Assembly (NCBI GenBank): GCA_022572725.1
Contig: JACZVJ010000009.1
Span: forward strand, 1-47,273
Direction of reading: 5' to 3'
DNA: 47,273 nucleotides
From: Nitrospinota bacterium
GTDB taxonomy: Bacteria > Nitrospirota > Nitrospiria > Nitrospirales > UBA8639
Under the pieces are notes generated by a model. The model ran no database searches. It was not told the origin of the DNA and was given only the letters and a program-made list of their open reading frames with translations. Each line of letters begins with the position of its first letter. The stretch's first letter is position 1. Positions 40,683-47,273 of the stretch are shown here, one piece after another. Position numbers and translations under genes: made by a program.

Positions 40683-41594
40683 ATGGTCAAGAGGCAAGAA
40701 CTGTTCGTGCCAGCCGTTATCACGAAAGCTCACACTTTCGACCCAGGGGAGTTCAGAAAAATCGAACTCACGCTTCCCCACGAATTTGAAGTTCAGGGAA
40801 AGACATACCCCATCCATGATCGAATGCGGCCGGGAACGGCTTTCCTGGCCAAACCCATGGGAGTTAGGACGACGAGGTTCCGGAGACGGATGTACACACG
40901 GTCGAATTGCGCATTTACCGCCGCACGGGCCCTTGAAACGATCATTAATGATACCCACCACGAAAAAGCCGATACCTCTCCCTGGTGGCAAACGGAGGAA
41001 GTTGAAAAATTACACCAAATTGGCGGGACAATCGATGTTCGCGTGGATTTCGATGATGCCACATCGGAGTTGGTGGTCTATGAAAACAGTTATCAGGTGG
41101 AGCCGACCAACCTTCGATTAGAGGTGGATGCCGATTGGTCAGCCATGCGTATTCTGGCAATTGCCTTTTCCACAGGGATTACCCCTTTTCTCTCTCACCT
41201 TCGCTATATGAGTGCTTTCAACTTTGGGCGGGCAACCCAACAGTCCGGTGTCCAGTTCATACTTGTGGTCAGTGTCCGGCACCCTCGGCAGCTTATGGAT
41301 CATCAAGAATTATTAGATCTTGCCCACCGGTTCCCTGAGAATTTTCGATACCATCCAGTGTTGACACGGGAGTGGCCTGATTCCTGGAATTTCGGCCGGG
41401 GCAGAATTATTCGGATGGAAAAGACTGAAGGTGGAGAAGAACAGGTTAATTTAAGTCCTTTACTGGGATTGGTCACGGATATTTCCCAATTTCATGTGAG
41501 GATGTGTGGGAACGCCTCCGCTCGAGACCAGCTTGTTCATGGATTTCACCAGACTGGGAATGCCCCAGTAAGTTTCCGGGCGGAAGTATGGTAG
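40683..41594 (+). CDS. Divergent ferredoxin-NADP reductase-like flavoprotein
   Basis: 303 residues. The C-terminal half has the NAD(P)-binding fold: ILAIAFSTGITPFLSHLRYM (GTGITPF-like motif with Ser for the first Gly), FILVVSVRHPRQLMDHQELL, FRYHPVLTREWPDSW and FHVRMCGNASARDQLVHGF with the late Cys-Gly. The N-terminal half should bind FAD but its RxYS motif is not clear; MYTRSNCAF may stand in. It could be a reductase for a ferredoxin or flavodoxin. Start ATG 40683 lies next to a weak GAAGGGAAAGTTGCC site. Confidence 0.7.
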   Translation: MVKRQELFVPAVITKAHTFDPGEFRKIELTLPHEFEVQGKTYPIHDRMRPGTAFLAKPMGVRTTRFRRRMYTRSNCAFTAARALETIINDTHHEKADTSPWWQTEEVEKLHQIGGTIDVRVDFDDATSELVVYENSYQVEPTNLRLEVDADWSAMRILAIAFSTGITPFLSHLRYMSAFNFGRATQQSGVQFILVVSVRHPRQLMDHQELLDLAHRFPENFRYHPVLTREWPDSWNFGRGRIIRMEKTEGGEEQVNLSPLLGLVTDISQFHVRMCGNASARDQLVHGFHQTGNAPVSFRAEVW

Positions 41595-41667
41595 GGTGCC
41601 CGCTTCCCGAACCGCTAGAAAAGAGGTCAATGTGGGAGAAGGGTCGCACAATCCTGATTGTGAGAAC

Positions 41668-41955
41668 CTACACCTTTATGGGCACTTTTTTCAGGAGTAC
41701 GTTGTCTGGAATCTCAGGCTTGCGAATCAGGCGAACCATGGGCTTCCCGATGAATGCATGGTGCCCGCAAATCAAGCAATGGACGGCTAGCACAGCAAGC
41801 AATTCTTGATTAAGTTTTTCTAACCGCACGGTCCGTGAACCGCATCGAGTGCAACGCGGAACCGTTCGCGCAGGTTGAGGTGGTGCGGCATGACCGACTG
41901 GGAGTGTCTTCGCGTATTTGGTCCGTTTGGGGAGGGATTTGGTTCTGGTTTTCAT
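41668..41955 (-). CDS. Small zinc-ribbon protein
   Basis: Start ATG 41955 has AAGGGGG at 5 nt. 95 residues, very basic at the start (MKTRTKSLPKRTKYAKTLP), then a zinc ribbon made of CTRCGSR and CLICGHH. The tail is basic too (MVRLIRKPEIPDNVLLKKVP). A nucleic-acid-binding role is likely from the charge; no family name is known to me. Confidence 0.65.
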   Translation of the reverse strand: MKTRTKSLPKRTKYAKTLPVGHAAPPQPARTVPRCTRCGSRTVRLEKLNQELLAVLAVHCLICGHHAFIGKPMVRLIRKPEIPDNVLLKKVPIKV

Positions 41956-42180
41956 GAGGGCCCCCTTGGGTGATGAGAGTTTACCACTTGGGTTTATCAT
42001 TCAAGTCACGTGCCAAAATTAACACTTCCCCGTTCGTGGATTTTTTTTGAGGTTGTGTGCTGTTGGTATCGAAAAAAATTTGTACCTCGGCAAAAGATTC
42101 CCAGAGGGGAAAATTTTGATAGGAAGGATCTTCTGCCGAATGTGAGATTGCTGGACGGTTTGAGGGTGATGAAATGGTGG

Positions 42181-42636
42181 TTAAGGGGAGGACGATGGGG
42201 TGTGGAGGTGTTTCGCCCGTATGGCTTTTGCCCGACTTTCAAGTTGTTGAGCTTCCTCTGGTCTATCGGACTCCCTGAGAAGGGCAGCGTAGTTTTCCAA
42301 AATGGTAGCCACGTCGGGGTGGTCCGGCCCGTTGGCTTTTTCTTTAAGTGATAAGGCCTGTTGGTAGATCGATTCCGCTTTGGAATATTCCCTCTGACTC
42401 CTGAAAAACTCGGCCAGGCTATAGAGAGAACTGAGGAGGAGTGGATTAGCCGGGTCAAGCTTTCGCGCTTGGGCAACAGCCTTGAGTAACTGTTGCTCGG
42501 CGTGACTCTTGGCCCTCGGGGTGCCAGGTTTGGTAGGAGCGCACCCGGCGATCCAACCGGCTAGCAAGAGGCAGAAGGCTGGGATGAGCCAGAGCATGAA
42601 AAGGTTTGGCCAGGAGTGGGGCTTAGGTTTCTCCAT
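42181..42636 (-). CDS. TPR-repeat lipoprotein
   Basis: 151 residues. LIPAFCLLLAGWIAGCAPTK is a lipoprotein signal (lipobox AGC). The mature part holds about two and a half tetratricopeptide repeats: NPLLLSSLYSLAEFFRSQRE, YSKAESIYQQALSLKEKANG and HPDVATILENYAALLRESDR, of the kind called TPR_10/12 with HPDVA. It is a small protein-binding scaffold in the envelope. Start codon ATG 42636. Confidence 0.82.
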   Translation of the reverse strand: MEKPKPHSWPNLFMLWLIPAFCLLLAGWIAGCAPTKPGTPRAKSHAEQQLLKAVAQARKLDPANPLLLSSLYSLAEFFRSQREYSKAESIYQQALSLKEKANGPDHPDVATILENYAALLRESDRPEEAQQLESRAKAIRAKHLHTPSSSP

Positions 42637-42848
42637 TCCCCAATGGGCCTGTCAATTGACTGAATGGTTGAGGACCTTTTGGAGGGTCCGGGTGGTCAGA
42701 AGTCTGACATCCAGATGCCTGTTATGACGAATCCTCATAGTTGTTCGACATACCCTTTTCCAGCAAAGGCGTCAAGCGTGTCGGTAGTTTGTGGGGCCCT
42801 GGAAAGGGTTGATTTGAAGGCGTGGGATGCTCACGGAGGTGGATTCCT

Positions 42849-43928
42849 ATGGCGTTGATCTGGTGCGCCATCTCAGGGCATGGATTTGGACATGCGGCTC
42901 AGGTGATTCCGGTCCTTAACGAGTTAGCACGGGACGTTCCAGGCCTCAAAGTCATTCTGAGGACCACTGTCCCGGAAAAGTTTTTTGCCAGTTGGTTGAA
43001 AGTTCCCTGGGAAATCAACCCCGTGAATCAAGATATCGGTTGTGTGCAAAAGGGGCCTCTGCGCATCGATGTTCAGGCGACATGGGAAGCCTATGCCCGA
43101 TTCCACGAGGGCTGGGAGCAACGGGTTGCTGCGGAAGCTCGGGCGATAGCCTCACGGGCCCCCAAGCTTGTCCTCTCCAATATCTCCTACTTGGCTATTG
43201 AAGCCGGTGCTCGGGCTGGACTCCCCACGGTGGCACTGGCCTCTCTGTCGTGGGATGAGATCCTGCGACCGTTGATGGCCCAAGAAAACCAGGATCACCT
43301 TTCTGTAGTGAGGCACATCCAGGGGTCTTACCGATTTGCCGATTTACTCATTCGGTTGACGCCTGGGCTTCCGATGGAAGCCTTTCACCATAGGATAGGT
43401 GTGGGCCCCATTTGCCTGCCACTGGCAGTGTGCCAATCTTCCTGGCGAGCCCAAATCGATGGGCATCCGGATGCCCCAATTGTCTTGGTGGCCCTGGGAG
43501 GTGTTCCACTGGATTTCTTGCCCTATGACCGAATAGCGCAGGTATCCGGCTATCGGTTTCTATTAGATTTGCCAATTCCGGACGGGTTCAGGGGGCTCCG
43601 TTCGACCTCTTCTTTACCAATGGGGTTTGAGTCAATTCCCGCGATCGCCGACATCGTTGTTTCCAAGCCCGGATATGCAACCGTGGTTGAGACTGTCATG
43701 GCTCGCAAGCCTCTGGTTTATGTCAGGCGGTACAACTTTGCGGAGGAAGCCCTTTTAGTGGAGTTTTCCCACCGGTTTGGCCGTTCGGTTGAACTCTCGA
43801 AAGAAGACTTTTTTTCTGGGGCCTGGAAGGAAGCCTTAGATGAGGTGTGGGCCAGGCCTTTTCCGGAGGCGTGCCCCCCCGAATCCGGCATCAGGCATGC
43901 AGCTGAGCTCATCGCGAAGTATCTGTGA
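42849..43928 (+). CDS. Glycosyltransferase-like protein (GT-B fold)
   Basis: Start ATG 42849 with GGAGG at 9 nt. 359 residues. ISGHGFGHAAQVIPVLNELA is the N-terminal Gly-rich loop of GT-B transferases (MurG-like), followed by VILRTTVPEKFFASWLK. In the second half APIVLVALGGVPLDFLP and MGFESIPAIADIVVSKPGYA with VVETVMARKPLVYVRR match the nucleotide-sugar-binding lobe (Gly-Tyr-Ala instead of Gly-Gly-x-x). It resembles the N-terminal part of L-arabinokinase-like proteins. The sugar and acceptor are unknown. The last 93 nt overlap the convergent gene on the other strand. Confidence 0.82.
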   Translation: MALIWCAISGHGFGHAAQVIPVLNELARDVPGLKVILRTTVPEKFFASWLKVPWEINPVNQDIGCVQKGPLRIDVQATWEAYARFHEGWEQRVAAEARAIASRAPKLVLSNISYLAIEAGARAGLPTVALASLSWDEILRPLMAQENQDHLSVVRHIQGSYRFADLLIRLTPGLPMEAFHHRIGVGPICLPLAVCQSSWRAQIDGHPDAPIVLVALGGVPLDFLPYDRIAQVSGYRFLLDLPIPDGFRGLRSTSSLPMGFESIPAIADIVVSKPGYATVVETVMARKPLVYVRRYNFAEEALLVEFSHRFGRSVELSKEDFFSGAWKEALDEVWARPFPEACPPESGIRHAAELIAKYL

Positions 43929-44591
43929 ATAGTGGCAAGAGACGAGGGAGAGATGGCCTTTCCTGTTGGGTCGCAAGGGACGGGCTTGGTCCGGGGTCAG
44001 TGAGGGAAAGAAAGAGACTGAGCTGGCCTCAAGGTTATTTTCCAAGCGGTGATCCTTGACCATTCGTTCTCTCCAAAACACTCCCCTGACTTCTACCGTG
44101 TGGTTGGTCGTCATTTGAATATCCCCACGGGTTCTATCATGTCGTCCAAACACCACCACGGTATTGGGTCCGTCCTTTAGCTCAAAAACAAAATCGATGA
44201 ACAGCTCCGTGTCATCCAGGTGTAACTCTAATCGAGTAACCGTGCCTCGCACGCGTACAACCTTCTTGTGGTAGCGATCTGGATGTGTGAGGAGCGTTGA
44301 CACGGTCACGAGATCCGTGTTGAATTCCACCTCCTTGCTGACCCAAAATCCTTTCTTCTCTTTGGGAACGTCTGGTGGCTGTGGACACGTTGATCCACCC
44401 AAACCTCTTCCTTCCTTGCGGGCTTTCCTTCCCAGCATTTTCTCGAAGTTGCGGGGGGAGGGAAGGTCCGGGGTCGGGGGGTGGAATGAGTGCGGTGCGC
44501 CAGTTTCCACTCTAGGTGTCAGGAGGGTATTGCTATCGGGGGGTCCACTCAAAGGAAAAAATAGGGTTAAAAAGCAAAGGATACAGGTCAT
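43836..44591 (-). CDS. Exported OB-fold protein, unknown function
   Basis: 251 residues. The first 15 residues (MTCILCFLTLFFPLSG) look like a short signal peptide. A Pro/Arg-rich linker follows, then at 100-185 a small OB-fold: KKVVRVRGTVTRLELHLDD, FIDFVFELKDGPNTVVVFGR, and TTNHTVEVRGVFWRERM, as in tRNA-like and cytochrome c maturation-type OB domains. The last 31 residues are encoded inside the opposite strand of the glycosyltransferase gene; that end is rich in Arg and Gly and may be adventitious. Family unknown. Confidence 0.68.
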   Translation of the reverse strand: MTCILCFLTLFFPLSGPPDSNTLLTPRVETGAPHSFHPPTPDLPSPRNFEKMLGRKARKEGRGLGGSTCPQPPDVPKEKKGFWVSKEVEFNTDLVTVSTLLTHPDRYHKKVVRVRGTVTRLELHLDDTELFIDFVFELKDGPNTVVVFGRHDRTRGDIQMTTNHTVEVRGVFWRERMVKDHRLENNLEASSVSFFPSLTPDQARPLRPNRKGHLSLVSCHYSQILRDELSCMPDAGFGGARLRKRPGPHLI

Positions 44592-44796
44592 GCCGCGGGG
44601 TTCCTGGAGTTTACGTGGGAGTAGAGTTTGTATCGACTAAAGTCGCAGGTTCTAGTGTACAGCACCGCTTTGAGAAAATCTTGATCCAGGATGGTTGCCC
44701 CCTATTCTGAATCTGCCGTGATTGAAGCAAGTCAATTCCTGGCGGAATACCCCTAGGTGATAAAGTTTTTGTATAACTTGATAATGGTTTGGTATT

Positions 44797-45018
44797 ATGG
44801 GGATTGAGATGACACGTCAGCAACGATATCAGCGGCGCCACAAAGATGCCGGCCTCTGTATCTACTGTCCCCGAAAAGCGGTGAGTCAATGGTTTTGTGC
44901 CATCCACCTGCAGAAAAGGCGAACGATGATGAGAGAACGCAAGGGAAGTCGACCTTGGCACCCCGGAGGCCCGGGCCGTCCTCCTTTGACCAGGCGTCCT
45001 CGTAAGGCTGCCTTGTAG
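44797..45018 (+). CDS. Small Cys/His-rich basic protein
   Basis: 73 residues from ATG 44797 (ATG 44809 also possible, with GGGGATTGAG before it). CIYCPRKAVSQWFCAIHLQK gives a Cys-x2-Cys ... Cys-x2-His zinc site, and the rest is very basic (ERKGSRPWHPGGPG, RRPRKAAL). It resembles small zinc-finger proteins of unknown role found near or in phage and chromosomal regions. A TATTAT lies just upstream and may be a -10. Confidence 0.55.
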   Translation: MGIEMTRQQRYQRRHKDAGLCIYCPRKAVSQWFCAIHLQKRRTMMRERKGSRPWHPGGPGRPPLTRRPRKAAL

Positions 45019-45178
45019 GTGAGAGACTAAACCAAGGGACACCTGAGGTTTTGTATCGAGCCTCATAGATGGTGGAAAGGCAAGTGGTATGTCGATTGGT
45101 GGAAATGGCTGGTTGACCCTCAGTGGGGAGGAAGAGTTTTCGAACCAAGAAATTAGTCAAAGGCGGTTGACAGTTTAT

Positions 45179-45652
45179 TCATGAAAAGACTCCACGAAGG
45201 AACCGGAAAGCCTGCGTGTAGATTCCCGGTGATGAACTCTCCCTGGGTCCCGCCACATTCAAAACCCTAATGGGTGTTTCCTGAACCCATGATGACACGG
45301 TGTCTGGGGTAGGGTGATCCGCCAGATTCAAGATAAGGCAGGGCTTGTTGAGACGATGGGCGGCCCGAATGGTGAAGGCCGTTCCGCCTGTGGGCTTTTT
45401 GAGGGTCAGAACCAGTGTCCCGTCTGAATCTCGCACGTTCCATTCGGTTCTTTGTGAAGGACGATCGGAGGGTGTTTCTTGTAAAGGGTAGCGGGAAGAA
45501 ATTACCCCATCCTCGGCCTTACGCCCTCTAGGACACCAACCACCTATTTTCAGGCCAAATTCCACGGCGGCATCCAATGCAGCACGATCCACCCCAGTTT
45601 GTCCTCCAGTGATGATTTTTTTCACCAGTTTTCTAGTGGAAGGCTTGTTCAC
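45179..45652 (-). CDS. Putative molybdenum carrier (cpYpsA-like) protein
   Basis: 157 residues. KKIITGGQTGVDRAALDAAV opens a Rossmann-like SLOG domain, LKIGGWCPRGRKAEDGVISS follows with the conserved Gly-Trp-Cys-Pro, and GTLVLTLKKPTGGTAFTI and PIRVLNVAGPRESSSPGIYT close the fold. This is the family called putative molybdenum carrier, related to YpsA and to nucleotide- or ADP-ribose-type ligand binders. The role in molybdenum transport is not firm. Confidence 0.87.
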   Translation of the reverse strand: MNKPSTRKLVKKIITGGQTGVDRAALDAAVEFGLKIGGWCPRGRKAEDGVISSRYPLQETPSDRPSQRTEWNVRDSDGTLVLTLKKPTGGTAFTIRAAHRLNKPCLILNLADHPTPDTVSSWVQETPIRVLNVAGPRESSSPGIYTQAFRFLRGVFS

Positions 45653-45876
45653 CAGGGACCCGTGGAATTTGGATCAATGAGGGGTTTTGGGGTTGCCCCA
45701 AGAGTGGTCCGTGGGTGATTTTCCTAAGATTTGGAGCAAAAAAGATTCCTTTCCACTGTTTTCGTGAAAGGGATTATCCGAAAAAAGAGAATAGCTGAAC
45801 CCAATCGATGTTTCTAGGGTGCTGCATGGGCTTCTTACTTTTTTAGGAAAATGACGGTGGATAAGGAGGGCAGGCT

Positions 45877-46212
45877 ATGGGGAGTAGGTATGTGGTCGGA
45901 AGGGTTCCCCTCTACCTGGTATTAATAGGAAGTTTGCTTTTGGCCGGATGTCTCCTAGAGACTTGGGAGGGTTTAGTGCAAGACGAGTATAAATCGAGTC
46001 GAGCCGATCGCATCTGCCACCCCTATGGCGATTGTGAGCAAGGGGAATGGGTTCGCATTGGAAAATCGGAGATTGATGCCTTTTTAGCGTATTCGGAATG
46101 TGAGGACCGCTTTGTCCAGACCCACGGCCAGTGGTCTGAGGGCACCATAGTAATGGGCCTGGAGGTTGGTCGATGTATGAAATCGAAAGGCTATATTCTT
46201 GCGCGCCCATGA
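45877..46212 (+). CDS. Small lipoprotein, unknown function
   Basis: 111 residues from ATG with AAGGAGG upstream. VPLYLVLIGSLLLAGCLLET is a lipoprotein signal (lipobox AGC, Cys about 25). Four further Cys (ICHPYGDCEQ, SECEDR, GRCMKSKGY) probably form two disulfides. The end, C-x(n)-CMKSKGY, is common in small envelope proteins. No family function known. Confidence 0.78.
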   Translation: MGSRYVVGRVPLYLVLIGSLLLAGCLLETWEGLVQDEYKSSRADRICHPYGDCEQGEWVRIGKSEIDAFLAYSECEDRFVQTHGQWSEGTIVMGLEVGRCMKSKGYILARP

Positions 46213-46513
46213 CTTCAAAGTTTCCCATTTGGGGGCATGGGATCTTTCGGTTCCAACTTTTGGTCTTTCCGTGAGAATCAATTGGGCATGAATACATGAG
46301 GTGTCCTTGTATCCTTATACATTATACATTTTCCCTAATTTAAAGAATCTTCCTTAGGCGAGAAACATGCGACAAAGCCTTCTTAATGACCGTCCTCATA
46401 CTTTCCAAAGTACCTCTGCTTACCCTCCTGCTGGTCGGTTGTCCTACCACGCTTTTGCTCCCGTGTTTTCTTCGCCTTTGTGATTGGATCCATCCCGGAG
46501 CCGGGAGAATCTC
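46213..46513. other. Intergenic region before the HTH gene
   Basis: 301 nt. A 58-codon frame from ATG 46386 (MTVLILSKVPLLTLLLVGCP) looks like a lipoprotein signal but has no ribosome-binding site and overlaps the next gene, so it is not called. An AT-rich part at 46310-46350 may hold a promoter (TATACATTATACATTTTCC). Confidence 0.45.
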
Positions 46514-47273
46514 GTGGAAAGCTCAGGGTTCTTGCAACAAATTAAACAACAATTTGGGCTAAAGAGTGATTATGCTTTGGCCAAGTGCCTTGGCATTACT
46601 CAGCCCGAAGCTAACTTGATCCGGCGGGGCCGGAAGGTGCCGAACCCCGAGTTGTGTATTAAAATGGCCAATTTATTAGGCCGAAACCCTGTGGAGTTGC
46701 TCCTTGTGGCTCAGAAGGATAAAGCTCCCGTTCACGCCAGACGCTATTGGACCCTCGCTTTGACAGCCGTTGATGCCATGCTGAACGTTCCGCAGCACCC
46801 TCGGTATCTACCTCTTAAAATTCAGGCTATTGGGGAGGAACTCCGTCAATTAGGAACTCAGACCCTTTGTTATGAAGGGGCGCTGGCGCACGCTGAAGCC
46901 GTTCGGCTGATGGAGACGGCTCAACGATCAGTCGATGCCGTCATGGAGCGCTGGCATCTCTGGCGATTGGGTGAACTGTTATACCCCAATTATTTGTTGG
47001 TCAATCAAGGGGCGGTCCGCCGTCGAGTATCGATTCGTCGTCTCCTGATCCTCACTCTGGCCCAAGTTACAGCCGAAGCGTCTTTGGCGGATGCCATTCA
47101 AGTGATGCATGATCAACGCGGTGCAGGCATTTCCGTCTTTTTCGCCTTCCGGGAGGAACTCGAACGTACGGTGACCTTCCAACGGCTGGCCGAGGCCTAC
47201 AAAACCCATGGCGGGACCAATGAAATTAATGCCGCTTTATTTGATGAGGAAATGCTGATTTTTTCACGTTCTT
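46514..47273 (+). CDS. HTH-domain protein, partial at window end
   Basis: From GTG 46514 with GGGAG 6 nt upstream, an open frame of at least 253 codons runs off the window. Residues about 8-60 form an XRE-like helix-turn-helix: FGLKSDYALAKCLGITQ, ANLIRRGRKVPNPEL and IKMANLLGRNPVELLLVAQ. Residues 75-253 are mixed alpha/beta with RYWTLALTAVDAMLNVPQHP, MERWHLWRLGELLYPNYLL, RRLLILTLAQVTAEASLADA, GAGISVFFAFREELERTVTF and NEINAALFDEEMLIFSRS. The second half, with its paired acidic strands, is reminiscent of a sensor or nuclease-like domain but no family is clear. Possibly a one-protein regulator. Confidence 0.72.
   Translation, partial: MESSGFLQQIKQQFGLKSDYALAKCLGITQPEANLIRRGRKVPNPELCIKMANLLGRNPVELLLVAQKDKAPVHARRYWTLALTAVDAMLNVPQHPRYLPLKIQAIGEELRQLGTQTLCYEGALAHAEAVRLMETAQRSVDAVMERWHLWRLGELLYPNYLLVNQGAVRRRVSIRRLLILTLAQVTAEASLADAIQVMHDQRGAGISVFFAFREELERTVTFQRLAEAYKTHGGTNEINAALFDEEMLIFSRS

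Noticed and set aside
42006-42476. 156-codon minus-strand frame overlapping the TPR lipoprotein gene
   Set aside because: Shares most of its length with a well-supported lipoprotein gene in another frame.
46386-46562. 58-codon frame resembling a lipoprotein signal
   Set aside because: No ribosome-binding site, overlaps the HTH gene, and the sequence after the signal is not protein-like.
1-47273. CRISPR array, tRNA or rRNA genes
   Set aside because: No regularly spaced repeats, no tRNA cloverleaf signature and no rRNA-like sequence were seen.

Overview
The window reads as a piece of a bacterial chromosome of about 50-55 % GC. The gene mix is a one-piece cobalamin-dependent methionine synthase, tandem B12-type radical SAM enzymes, many small lipoproteins, a Fur/MerC pair, a flagellar FlgM/PilZ pair and a tryptophanase-family enzyme. 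The protein flavour suggests Nitrospirota (Nitrospira-like). This is an impression from gene content; no marker gene in the window proves it.

Positions 1 to about 7230 are the distal part of an integron cassette array. Eight attC-type sites (R'' ending in AAC, R' starting with GTT, with complementary L arms where checked) follow single small genes, all on the + strand: an interrupted unknown gene, a frameshifted GIY-YIG-like gene, an HNH endonuclease, a DUF1353 protein, a SpoU/TrmH-type RNA methyltransferase with an in-frame TGA, an unknown protein, a frameshifted DUF4160 gene with an intact DUF2442 partner, and a lipoprotein. No integrase gene is visible, so it should lie left of the window. 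The end of the array (5.45-7.2 kb) has been invaded by REP-like sequence and by two short elements that keep only the 3' end of a REP-associated tyrosine transposase (RAYT) gene. These two remnants bracket an intact HigBA toxin-antitoxin pair that has its own promoter and operator.

From 7.3 to 16.2 kb the chromosome carries a dimethylargininase-family hydrolase, a split oxidised-guanine repair set (MutY-type glycosylase plus a MutT-type Nudix protein), an acetyltransferase, a PolB-like 3'-5' exonuclease, a heme-oxygenase-fold protein and several unassigned lipoproteins and small proteins. metH follows (16.5-20.2 kb). From 21.4 to 27.1 kb lies a radical SAM block: two tandem B12-domain paralogues with a CX4CX2C motif, a degenerate J-domain protein and a third radical SAM protein with a canonical CX3CX2C. 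Its pathway is unknown, and it is the best candidate here for an undescribed metabolic system.

From 27 to 47.3 kb there are PhzF-like and quinone-oxidoreductase-like enzymes, MoaB with a His-rich tail, a Shethna-type ferredoxin, a gamma-glutamylcyclotransferase-like protein, a tryptophanase-family lyase, a retropepsin-like membrane protease, a lipoprotein with a methyltransferase fold, a lipoprotein hydrolase, an ADP-ribosylglycohydrolase, a Fur-family regulator next to a MerC-like membrane protein, DAHP synthase with alternative leader hairpins, PilZ and FlgM, a flavin reductase-like protein, a glycosyltransferase, an OB-fold protein, a molybdenum-carrier-like protein and an HTH protein cut by the window end. 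Coordinates of short sites are hand-read and may be off by one base.
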